From: Phycisphaerales bacterium
GTDB taxonomy: Bacteria; Planctomycetota; Phycisphaerae; UBA1845
DNA length: 6,193 nt
Direction of reading: 5' to 3'
Assembly: GCA_030612785.1 (NCBI GenBank)
Contig: JAUWNF010000216.1
Coordinates: 1-6,193 of the forward strand
The translations under genes were made by a program, and so were the position numbers. Numbering within the stretch: the stretch's first letter is position 1; each line of letters opens with the position of its first letter. Shown here piece after piece: positions 1-5,379 of the stretch. The notes under the pieces are model-generated. The model was not told the DNA's origin, made no database searches, and saw only the letters and a list, made by a program, of their open reading frames with translations.

Positions 1-95
1 CAGATTAAATCGACAACCCCTGCACTGCTAAGCAGCATAGCGGTTCTGCACGCTCCCAGAAAGGGGCAGACTTGTGCAGTCGGTTACCCAGTTTA

Positions 96-148
96 GTAGC
101 GGCTTGCGTCTCGCAGGTCGAACGGCCGGCGGGGACGCCGGCCGCTAC
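96..148. repeat. Nested palindromic element at the end of the glycosyltransferase gene
   Basis: Outer arms GTAGCGGC (96-103) and GCCGCTAC (141-148) are perfect inverted repeats. Inside are two smaller hairpins: TGCG-TCT-CGCA (105-115) and a 9-bp perfect stem CGGCCGGCG / CGCCGGCCG (123-131 / 136-144) with a 4-nt loop. The stop codon of the glycosyltransferase gene (145-147 on the minus strand) falls in the outer right arm. No T-run follows the strong hairpin in either direction, so a classical intrinsic terminator is not well supported. It could still help end transcription or protect the mRNA 3' end. The outer ends GTAGCG...CGCTAC recur in the element at 5301-5414, which argues for a dispersed palindromic repeat. 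Confidence 0.55.
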
Positions 149-1233
149 GTGTGGAGCGCCTCGACCACCGCCTGCGTCACTTGGGCAGCAGAGATGTCGC
201 GCATGCACTGGTGGTTGAAGCGGCACTGGGACAGCTTGCGGAAGTAGCACGGGGCGCAGGGGACATCCGCCTGTAAGACGGCGGCGCCGGTTTCGTAGGG
301 CCCGGTGCGGGCGGGGTTGGTCGGCCCGATGATGCAGACCAGCGGTCGGTGCTGGGCGGCGGCAAGGTGCATGGGGGCCGAATCGTGGCAAAGCAGCACG
401 GCCGCCTGGCCCAAAATCGCGGTCATTTCGCGCAGCCCGGTTTGACCCGCGAGGTCAATCGGCTTGCATCGGCAGCTTCGGGCGATGGAGGCGCATAGAG
501 CGCACTCGTCCGGTGCCCCCATCAACACGCACGGCAGACCGGGTGCGCTTGCCAGCCGGTCGATGACCTCAACGAAACGCTCGGGAAACCAGCGCTTGGT
601 TTCGCCGCGGGCGCCGGGCAGGATGGCCACGAAGCGTGCTCCGGGGGGTAAACCGGCTGCTTTCAAGATGTCCCCACCCCGACGGTGTTCTTCCTCCGTC
701 ACCGCGAGGTCGAATGTCATGGGCACGTCACCGAAGCCGAGCATGTGCGCGACTGCGTAGTTTCTCTCCGCCGCGTGAACCGCGTCCGGCGGGTGGGGGA
801 TGCGCTGCGTGTAGAAGATCCAGCCTAGCTCGCGCGCGTTGGCAAACCCGAGGCGAACGTCCGCCCCAGTGGCGAAAGCCAGGAAACCCGAGCGGAACAA
901 GCCTTGCAGGTCGATGACCAACTCGTAGCGGCGCGCCCGCAAGGACTCCAGGAACCGCCAGAACTCGATGCTGACGGAGAAGCTGCGCCCCAGGCGGCCG
1001 AAACGCCGCCGATCAAAGATGACTAGCTCGGCGACGTCCGGGTGGCCCGCAAGCAAGCCGGTACAGGACTTGGCCACCAGCCAATCGATGCGCGCATCGG
1101 GGTAGCGCCGGCGCAGCCCGTGCAGCACGGGTAACGCGTGGACGATGTCGCCGAGCGAACTGGGCTTGATCAGCAGTATGCGTCGGAAGGTGCGCCCGGC
1201 GAGCGCAGGGTTGCTTCTGGCGTAGCGCGTCAC
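145..1233 (-). CDS. Glycosyltransferase family 9 protein (lipopolysaccharide heptosyltransferase-like)
   Basis: Predicted to transfer a heptose or similar sugar from a nucleotide-activated donor to a lipid A-core type acceptor at the inner face of the cytoplasmic membrane. The 362-residue product has the usual family length and two Rossmann-like halves (GT-B fold). The N-terminal half opens with KPSSLGDIVHALP (about 23-35), where Asp29 matches the catalytic Asp of WaaC/WaaF enzymes. The C-terminal half has LPGARGETKRWF (about 205-216), with the conserved basic donor-site residue, and HDSAPMHLAAA (about 283-293), the GT9 donor-binding signature. A Cys-rich tail (CAPC...C...C, about 326-343) is common in this family. 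The start is GTG: an in-frame TGA lies two codons upstream and no Shine-Dalgarno sequence is visible. It lies 28 nt after bpt on the same strand. The family call is firm. The exact acceptor (WaaC-, WaaF- or WaaQ-type) cannot be told from sequence alone. Confidence 0.9.
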   Translation of the reverse strand: MTRYARSNPALAGRTFRRILLIKPSSLGDIVHALPVLHGLRRRYPDARIDWLVAKSCTGLLAGHPDVAELVIFDRRRFGRLGRSFSVSIEFWRFLESLRARRYELVIDLQGLFRSGFLAFATGADVRLGFANARELGWIFYTQRIPHPPDAVHAAERNYAVAHMLGFGDVPMTFDLAVTEEEHRRGGDILKAAGLPPGARFVAILPGARGETKRWFPERFVEVIDRLASAPGLPCVLMGAPDECALCASIARSCRCKPIDLAGQTGLREMTAILGQAAVLLCHDSAPMHLAAAQHRPLVCIIGPTNPARTGPYETGAAVLQADVPCAPCYFRKLSQCRFNHQCMRDISAAQVTQAVVEALHT

Positions 1234-1242
1234 AAATCAACG

Positions 1243-1273
1243 AGTATATCGAGATACCAGCTCAGTCGGTCAA
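1243..1273 (-). promoter_or_regulatory. Possible promoter for the glycosyltransferase gene
   Basis: On the minus strand, TTGACC (1268-1273, within the last codons of bpt) is followed after 19 nt by TATACT (1243-1248). Each matches the sigma-70 consensus at five of six positions, but the spacer is longer than the ideal 17 nt. An alternative -10, GATATA, gives 17 nt but matches poorly. Nine nucleotides separate TATACT from the GTG start, so a transcript would begin almost at the start codon. A near-palindrome, GTATATCGAGATAC (1244-1257), overlaps it. The stretch is AT-rich compared with its surroundings, which is the main reason to note it. Confidence 0.3.
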
Positions 1274-2005
1274 CGTCGCCCAGTGCTGCCGATCTTGCAG
1301 AATCTCGCACGGGCGGTAGCGGGACTTATATGCCATTGCGGGACAATCGGCAATGTAGAAACCCAGGTAATAGTAGGCGATTCCCGAGCGCCGGCAGTAG
1401 TCGATCTCCCACAAGACGGAGAACGTGCCCAGACTTCGCCGGGGTTCGTTGGGGTCGAAGAACATGTAGACCGAACTGAGCGAGCGCGGACCGCGGTCGA
1501 CCAGGCTGACCCCGACCAGCCGCCGGCCAAGGTAGTAGGTGATTTCCAGCGTCGATACCGGCGACGTGTACAGGAAGTCATGGAATTCCTCGTCGGAGCC
1601 GGTCATGGTTCCGTCGTGGCGGCTGGCGAGATACTGGCGGAAGAGTTCCTGCTTATGGCCGGTTGGCTCGGGTGGGCCGACTTCGACGCTCACGTCGTGA
1701 TTCCGCCGCCAGACCCGGCGCATCGATCTGGAGGGTTTGAAGGCATCCACCGGAACGCGTGCCTGTCTGCACTCCTGACATCCCGCGCATGCCGGACGAT
1801 AGACAATCGTTCCGTTTCGGCGAAAACCGCGGTTCATCAGCGCTTCGTAGACGGCCGGACTAAACTCGTCGACCAGGAACCACTCAGCCTGATCGTCGCG
1901 GTCGTGCAGGTAGGGGCAGGGGCTCGGCGGCGAAACCGGAAGCTCCTCCGCGGCGAGGAATTGATCGACCAGCCGTTGAACGGTGATGGTGTTGGGATCG
2001 CTCAT
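1262..2005 (-). CDS. bpt: Aspartate/glutamate leucyltransferase (bacterial arginyltransferase homologue)
   Basis: Transfers leucine from Leu-tRNA to proteins with N-terminal Asp or Glu, marking them for ClpS/ClpAP degradation in the bacterial N-degron pathway (EC 2.3.2.29); a cytoplasmic enzyme. The 247-residue product matches the family length. The ATE N-terminal domain shows CPYL (Cys30) and the Cys cluster PACAGCQECRQARVPV (Cys73, 76, 79), then FKPSRSMRRVWRRN (about 89-102). The ATE C-terminal domain shows LVGVSLVD (about 163-170), SSVYMFFDP (about 177-185), RSLGTFSVLWEID (about 190-202), YYYLGFYI (about 211-218) and YKSRYRP (about 226-232). The ATG at 2003-2005 is chosen because GGGAGAG lies about 10 nt upstream and the product then begins MSDPNT. 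An in-frame ATG 16 codons earlier has AAGGG directly against it, with no room for initiation, and adds residues that do not look like the family. The following glycosyltransferase gene is 28 nt away, so co-transcription is likely. Confidence 0.93.
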   Translation of the reverse strand: MSDPNTITVQRLVDQFLAAEELPVSPPSPCPYLHDRDDQAEWFLVDEFSPAVYEALMNRGFRRNGTIVYRPACAGCQECRQARVPVDAFKPSRSMRRVWRRNHDVSVEVGPPEPTGHKQELFRQYLASRHDGTMTGSDEEFHDFLYTSPVSTLEITYYLGRRLVGVSLVDRGPRSLSSVYMFFDPNEPRRSLGTFSVLWEIDYCRRSGIAYYYLGFYIADCPAMAYKSRYRPCEILQDRQHWATLTD

Positions 2006-2033
2006 CGATCCGGCTCTCTCCCGGCTTACCTTG

Positions 2034-2062
2034 GCGCAAGCGGTTTGCCCCATCCCTTGCGC
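2034..2062. promoter_or_regulatory. Inverted repeat upstream of bpt (possible operator or leader hairpin)
   Basis: GCGCAAG (2034-2040) and CTTGCGC (2056-2062) are perfect 7-bp inverted arms separated by 15 nt, 29 nt upstream of the chosen bpt start. The geometry suits either a dimeric regulator site or a hairpin in the leader of the mRNA. No convincing -35/-10 pair was found beside it, so the role is open. Confidence 0.3.
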
Positions 2063-2077
2063 GTACGTGTTTAACGT

Positions 2078-2129
2078 TGGGTGGCATGCCTAAGCGGAGC
2101 GTAGCGACGCGCAGGCATGTATCGGTCGT
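2078..2129 (+). repeat. Hairpin repeat, copy A
   Basis: This 52-nt unit starts TGGGTGGCATGCCTAAGC, has a 13-nt core GGAGCGTAGCGAC, continues GCGCAGGCATGTATC and ends in a short tail. CATGCCT and AGGCATG pair within the unit to make a hairpin. The same flanks occur in inverted orientation at 2220-2271. No open reading frame or RNA gene accounts for it. Confidence 0.75.
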
Positions 2130-2219
2130 TCGCCTATCGATCGGTGGAATACTGCCCACGTTCGGCACCACCGGCGCATCCCCTTGGCAGGCGAGGTAAC
2201 GCAAGCTCAATCCACGGGC

Positions 2220-2271
2220 ACGATTGATACATGCCTGCGCCGGCCTCTGGCCGGCTTAGGCATGCCACCCA
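2220..2271 (-). repeat. Hairpin repeat, copy B (inverted relative to copy A)
   Basis: Read on the minus strand, this unit has the same 18-nt left flank and 15-nt right flank as copy A, perfectly conserved, and a tail differing by two transitions (AA for GG). Its 13-nt core is different: CGGCCAGAGGCCG, itself a perfect stem with an AGA loop that lengthens the hairpin. It lies 19 nt downstream of the stop codon of the small gene at 2291-2803 and might shield or end that transcript, but no T-run follows. The 90 nt between the copies (2130-2219) hold no gene that I can support. Confidence 0.75.
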
Positions 2272-2290
2272 CCGCGGTGAGAGATATAGG

Positions 2291-2803
2291 CTAGCCCACC
2301 ATCACCGCCTGATGGATCACCGCCTGGCGTTGGGCACCGCCTTGCCCGACGCCCAGTTCCAGCACGACCCCGCTGTCCTCGTTGATGTTACCCAAATGGC
2401 GGTGCAGGGCCAAGCTTTCCACTTCCTCATCCTCGCTCGGCAGGGCCGTCTCCTCGAAGCTGCCGAACAAGGTGAACGACGCCACGCTCCCCTCCATCCA
2501 GCGATCCAACTCAACCATCCAGGTGTCCCACTGGTTGGCATCCAGGGCACCGCTGTGGACGGCTTCGCGCAGGTCGATGAACTCCTCGGCCAACGTCGGG
2601 CATTTGATTTCCGTGCCGCCGAAGATGGTGATGATGATCTTGCGACCCGCAGCCGGTCGTCCGGCATCGGACCGCTGCATCGCCAATAGCTGCCGCGCCA
2701 GCGTTGGACGGTGTAACTCGCAAGCGCCGAACATGGTGAAGTAGACCTTCGCTTCGGGTCCCCATGCCCCCTCGTACCCGCCGAACATGCACCACTGGAT
2801 CAT
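2291..2803 (-). CDS. Hypothetical protein with four FG-turn motifs
   Basis: I do not recognise this 170-residue protein with certainty. It has no signal peptide or membrane segment, so it is probably cytoplasmic. A short motif, [CT]-[MIL]-F-G-x-x-E, occurs four times: CMFGGYE (5-11), TMFGACE (23-29), TIFGGTE (59-65) and TLFGSFE (111-117). The second and third are followed by closely matching RPTLARQ and CPTLAEE. The pattern of beta-strand then FG turn loosely recalls the LiaF C-terminal (cell-wall-active antibiotic response) fold, but this resemblance is only suggestive. A Trp-rich helix (about 91-103) sits between the third and fourth motifs. The start is ATG at 2801-2803, with GGGAG seven nt upstream; a TTG 13 codons earlier has less support. 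The gene is divergent from the TrmB-type regulator, with 146 nt between their starts. It may be a target of that regulator, but nothing in the sequence shows it. Confidence 0.72.
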   Translation of the reverse strand: MIQWCMFGGYEGAWGPEAKVYFTMFGACELHRPTLARQLLAMQRSDAGRPAAGRKIIITIFGGTEIKCPTLAEEFIDLREAVHSGALDANQWDTWMVELDRWMEGSVASFTLFGSFEETALPSEDEEVESLALHRHLGNINEDSGVVLELGVGQGGAQRQAVIHQAVMVG

Positions 2804-2810
2804 GGCCGGA

Positions 2811-2816
2811 CTCCCG
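2811..2816 (-). promoter_or_regulatory. Ribosome binding site deciding the start of the FG-motif gene
   Basis: CGGGAG on the minus strand ends seven nt before the ATG at 2801-2803. It selects this ATG over the in-frame TTG at 2840-2842. Confidence 0.6.
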
Positions 2817-2846
2817 TGAAATCGCCTCTCGCAGATTCTCAATCGC

Positions 2847-2874
2847 GTATTCGCCCGCCGCTACAGAGTATTCG
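2847..2874. promoter_or_regulatory. Direct repeat GTATTCG in the divergent promoter region
   Basis: GTATTCG occurs at 2847-2853 and again at 2868-2874. The 21-bp spacing is two helical turns, so both copies face the same side of the DNA. They lie 44 to 71 nt upstream of the FG-motif gene. This fits a tandem activator or repressor site, but a chance match of two 7-mers is possible. Confidence 0.25.
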
Positions 2875-2896
2875 GGCTCAACCGCCGACTGACCAG

Positions 2897-2912
2897 GGCG
2901 GTCCAGTCCGCC
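2897..2912. other. Short hairpin in the divergent intergenic region
   Basis: GGCGG (2897-2901) and CCGCC (2908-2912) form a 5-bp GC stem with a 6-nt loop between the divergent genes. It is too short to name as a terminator or operator with confidence. Confidence 0.2.
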
Positions 2913-2940
2913 ACCTGACTACAACTTTTCCGTTGCCTCC

Positions 2941-2963
2941 ATAGTAGCAATGTATAATACTAT
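2941..2963 (+). promoter_or_regulatory. Candidate -10 box and overlapping operator of the TrmB-type gene
   Basis: A perfect TATAAT lies at 2953-2958 in otherwise GC-rich DNA. The only -35-like match, TTGCCT (2933-2938), has just 14 nt of spacing, so only the -10 is supported. Inverted arms ATAGTA (2941-2946) and TACTAT (2958-2963), 11 nt apart, bracket the hexamer. A protein bound there would block polymerase, which suits autoregulation by the TrmB-type product. The hexamer lies just inside the ATG annotated as start; nine nt after it comes an in-frame GTG (2968). Confidence 0.35.
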
Positions 2964-3837
2964 CTCTGTGAGGCAAGAGAACCAGGCAATTGAGTTGCTC
3001 CAGTCGCTGGGCATGAATCACCTCGAAGCCGAGGTATACACCCTGTTGCTTCAGCAGGCCGAATCGGTGACGGCCTACCGGGTGGGCAAGGCCCTGGGAC
3101 GCCCCACGGCGAATGTGTACAAGGCCATCGACACCTTGGCGCGAAAAGGGGCGGTCATCGTCGACGAAGGTTCCACCCGGCTGTGCCGCCCGTCAGCACC
3201 GGCGGAGTTTCTCGGGCAGTTGCAGAAGAACTTGCAGGAGAAGACGGAACAGGTAGTGGACGTGCTGTCGAACTTGGCCCGCGAACCACAGGACGAGGGA
3301 GTATACCACTTGCGGTCTGCGCCGTTGGTGTTGGAGCGCTGTCGGGCCATGCTCGCGCGATCCGAGAAGATCGCCGTGGTGGACGCCTTTCCGGAGGCGC
3401 TGAACGCGGTGCTGCCGACAATTCGCGAGGCACTGGCCCGCGGCGTGCGGGTGTACGTGCAGACCTACCAGCCCGCTACGATCCCCGGAGCCGAGGTCGT
3501 CCACGCTTACCAGAGCGAAGAAGTGCTCGCGCATTGGAAATGCCAACAATTGAACGTAGTGGCCGACAGCCAAGAAGTGCTGCTGGCCCTCTTGCACGCC
3601 GACCTTTCCGAGGTGTATCAAGCGGTGTGGACCAGCAGCCTGTATTTGTCGTGTGCGATGCACATCGGATTGATGCGCGAGCATGCCTTTCACACCATTG
3701 CGGCATTCAAAGATCGAGCAGACTTTCCCGCGGAATTGCGTCAACTGCTGGATCAGCAGCCTTTCTTCCACGCCGCGACGGTTCCAGGACAGCAGAAGCT
3801 TTTCGCGCGCTTCGGCGTGATCCGAGAAACGCAGTGA
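2950..3837 (+). CDS. TrmB-family transcriptional regulator
   Basis: A DNA-binding regulator of the TrmB family, best known for sugar-responsive control in archaea and also found in bacteria. The 295-residue product opens with a winged helix-turn-helix: the family-typical LLQSLGMNHLEAEVYTLLL (about 16-34), then VTAYRVGKALGRPTANVYKAIDTL in outline (about 40-63), with the recognition helix around 51-65 and a wing at about 67-82. A helical linker (about 85-111), likely a dimerising coiled coil, leads to a C-terminal part (about 117-250) resembling the PLD-like effector domain, with VWTSSLYLSCAMHIG (about 227-241). The inducer cannot be read from the sequence. The start is uncertain: the ATG used here has no Shine-Dalgarno sequence and contains TATAAT in its second and third codons; GTG at 2968 (289 residues) also keeps the whole DNA-binding domain. 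The next gene begins 27 nt downstream, so this is probably the first gene of a two-gene unit. Confidence 0.85.
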   Translation: MYNTISVRQENQAIELLQSLGMNHLEAEVYTLLLQQAESVTAYRVGKALGRPTANVYKAIDTLARKGAVIVDEGSTRLCRPSAPAEFLGQLQKNLQEKTEQVVDVLSNLAREPQDEGVYHLRSAPLVLERCRAMLARSEKIAVVDAFPEALNAVLPTIREALARGVRVYVQTYQPATIPGAEVVHAYQSEEVLAHWKCQQLNVVADSQEVLLALLHADLSEVYQAVWTSSLYLSCAMHIGLMREHAFHTIAAFKDRADFPAELRQLLDQQPFFHAATVPGQQKLFARFGVIRETQ

Positions 3838-3851
3838 GGACGAACTGGCAT

Positions 3852-3857
3852 AAGGAG
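3852..3857 (+). promoter_or_regulatory. Strong ribosome binding site of the secreted gluzincin-like gene
   Basis: AAGGAG ends seven nt before the ATG at 3865, the best Shine-Dalgarno match in the window. It fixes the start and implies efficient translation from the shared transcript. Confidence 0.75.
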
Positions 3858-3864
3858 CAAACCC

Positions 3865-5271
3865 ATGCAACCCCAAACCTGGAAAACCTTGATCCCGGCA
3901 CTGAGCGTGATGTTGATGTCCGGCGCGGCGGCAGCCCCAGTCGGAGACGAACCGCAGGCACCGGGCGAGCTTACGTCAGAAGAGCTCGCCAAGGTGGGCA
4001 CCGAAATGCACAGGGAAGTGGAAGCCTTGCGGGGGTGGAAGTTCAAACACCCCGTGGACGTAGGGCTCTATACGGAAGAACAAGTGCGCGCCTTCCTCCA
4101 GCGTGAAGGCTCGGAAGAGGACGGCGGCTGGGGAGAGTATGCCCGGGGCACCGCCTCCACCAGAATGATCGGGCTGATCCCGCCGGACTGCGACCCCATG
4201 GCGATGTTCGAGAAGGTGATGATGAGCTTCGTCCCCGGCGGCATCTACGATCATAAGATCGGCGTCGTGCGTGTGACCCAAAAGCCCGGCGTGCGTGGTG
4301 ATTCCCTGCGCGTCCGCACGACCATCGCCCACGACCTGCCTCACGCCCTGGACGACCAGTACTTCGACCTGACCAAGCTGGAGAAGGCCGGTGGGGCGAC
4401 CAGTGATTCAGAACACGTGGTGGGAGCGATCTTTGAAGGGGCCGCCGTGGTGGTGCAGGAACGTTACTCGGCCAAGGTGAAGCGTTCGGGGAAGATCGAC
4501 TCGACCGAGTTCCAGAAGGAGATGAAAGCCGCCATGAAGGAAATGCGGGCTCTTTCAAAAGCACCACCCTACGTAGTCGCGTGGGTAGCCCGTTTTCCCT
4601 GCGGCATACGTTTTCTGTACCAGGGGGACGCGCTGGCAGCTATGGCTCTGCTCACCGGCTCTGAAGACCCCGGCAGCGTCGCCGAGGCGGTGCGGACGGC
4701 GGCGACGGACCTGCCCCGCTCCTCCGAGCACATCCTCCACCCGGAGAAGTACTGGAAGAGCGAACATCGAGATGAGCCGGTCGTGGTGAACGACGACGAC
4801 GTGGAGAAGCTGCTGGTGGCCGACGGGTTTCGCGTCGTCGACACGGACATCATCGGCGAGTTGCTCTGTGCCGTGCTGAGTTCCTCGGAAGACAAGAAAC
4901 TCAACCCCATGGCCATAGGTATCCCGGGCTACTGGACCAATGCGGCGGCTACCGGGTGGGGTGGAGACCGCTTCTTCCTGCTTACAACCGCAACTGGCCC
5001 AGAGCCTATCACCGAGCAGCCCGAGAACCTCTACGGGGCTTGGTTCACGATGTGGGACACCCCGAAGGATCGCGACGAGTTTGTCGCCGGCTATGAGACC
5101 CATCGGATTCTGCCGTCGCGCACGGTTCTCAAGCTCGGCACGCTCGGGGCGGTCTACCTGTTCGGCTTCGAGGACACGCAAGCAGAAGCCCTTGAGAAGC
5201 GTCTGCAAGCCGCGCCCCCGAAATGCACGTGCGACGGGAAACCGTGGTCTTTTGGCGAAACCGGCGTTTAG
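3865..5271 (+). CDS. Secreted gluzincin-like protein with altered zinc motif (HDLPH)
   Basis: A 468-residue exported protein related to uncharacterised secreted metallopeptidase-like proteins. Residues 1-24 look like a Sec signal peptide: Lys7, a hydrophobic stretch, then an Ala run before PVG. The mature part starts with a charged helical region. The core is TIAHDLPHALDDQYFDL (153-169), which aligns by pattern with the gluzincin consensus HELTHALQDQHFDL. In this protein the catalytic Glu is Asp157 and Thr is Pro159, while both zinc-binding His (156, 160) remain. The likely third ligand, Glu191 in AIFEGAA, is also kept. Further family-like blocks are IRFLYQGDAL (248-257), SSEHILHPEKYW (286-297), GWGGDRFF (364-371) and a WDTPKDRDEF block (397-406). 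A CTC motif (454-456) lies near the end. It may be a weakened peptidase or a binding protein; which one is not decidable here. It follows the TrmB-type gene by 27 nt. Confidence 0.75.
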   Translation: MQPQTWKTLIPALSVMLMSGAAAAPVGDEPQAPGELTSEELAKVGTEMHREVEALRGWKFKHPVDVGLYTEEQVRAFLQREGSEEDGGWGEYARGTASTRMIGLIPPDCDPMAMFEKVMMSFVPGGIYDHKIGVVRVTQKPGVRGDSLRVRTTIAHDLPHALDDQYFDLTKLEKAGGATSDSEHVVGAIFEGAAVVVQERYSAKVKRSGKIDSTEFQKEMKAAMKEMRALSKAPPYVVAWVARFPCGIRFLYQGDALAAMALLTGSEDPGSVAEAVRTAATDLPRSSEHILHPEKYWKSEHRDEPVVVNDDDVEKLLVADGFRVVDTDIIGELLCAVLSSSEDKKLNPMAIGIPGYWTNAAATGWGGDRFFLLTTATGPEPITEQPENLYGAWFTMWDTPKDRDEFVAGYETHRILPSRTVLKLGTLGAVYLFGFEDTQAEALEKRLQAAPPKCTCDGKPWSFGETGV

Positions 5272-5281
5272 CGCCGGTTTT
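5258..5281 (+). terminator. Hairpin terminator overlapping the stop codon of the gluzincin-like gene
   Basis: AAACCGGCG (5258-5266) and CGCCGGTTT (5272-5280) form a perfect 9-bp stem. Most of the 5-nt loop is the stop codon TAG (5269-5271). Four T residues close the structure, three of them inside the stem; a second TTTT follows ten nt later. The T-run is short, so strength is uncertain. On the opposite strand the stem is also followed by TTT, so it could act in both directions between the convergent genes. Confidence 0.55.
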
Positions 5282-5335
5282 GGGCAACGGTTTTCCTCTC
5301 AATGTAGCGTCACCCCTTGTGGGTGGCGCACCTCT

Positions 5336-5356
5336 GAGTCCCGAGTCCTGAGTGGG
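5336..5356 (+). repeat. Three tandem heptamers inside the inverted-repeat element
   Basis: GAGTCCC, GAGTCCT and GAGTGGG follow one another without gaps; the first two differ at one base, and the third keeps GAGT. The arrangement resembles short tandem heptanucleotide repeats known from some bacterial intergenic regions. Confidence 0.5.
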
Positions 5357-5363
5357 GCCTTGC

Positions 5364-5379
5364 CTCGTTGCTTCGTTGC
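5364..5379 (+). repeat. Tandem octamer pair inside the inverted-repeat element
   Basis: CTCGTTGC is followed directly by TTCGTTGC, with one mismatch. It sits just before the right arm of the element and suggests slippage growth of its interior. Confidence 0.4.

Noticed and set aside
5..391. Minus-strand open frame across the left edge and glycosyltransferase 3' end
   Set aside because: It overlaps the conserved C-terminus of the GT9 protein in another frame, is rich in Pro, Arg and Ala, and shows no domain.
2006..2053. N-terminal extension of bpt from the upstream ATG at 2051-2053
   Set aside because: AAGGG abuts that ATG with no spacer, while the ATG at 2003-2005 has a properly spaced purine-rich site and gives a typical family N-terminus.
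1283..2074. Plus-strand open frame of 263 codons lying antisense over bpt
   Set aside because: It mirrors the bpt frame in GC-rich DNA, shows no recognisable domain, and bpt has clear family motifs throughout.
2078..2271. Insertion sequence or CRISPR array
   Set aside because: Only two inverted copies with a 90-nt non-coding spacer, no transposase frame and no regular direct repeats with spacers.
2231..2689. Plus-strand open frame starting inside hairpin repeat copy B
   Set aside because: It is antisense to the FG-motif gene, which has a ribosome binding site and repeated motifs; its start lies in a repeat.
3183..4106. Plus-strand open frame of 307 codons overlapping the TrmB-type and gluzincin-like genes
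   Set aside because: Composition is rich in Arg, Gly and Ser as expected from an out-of-frame reading of GC-rich genes, and both overlapped genes have conserved motifs.
4555..5208. Minus-strand open frame opposite the gluzincin-like gene
   Set aside because: No start with a ribosome binding site and no family pattern; the plus strand has conserved blocks through this stretch.
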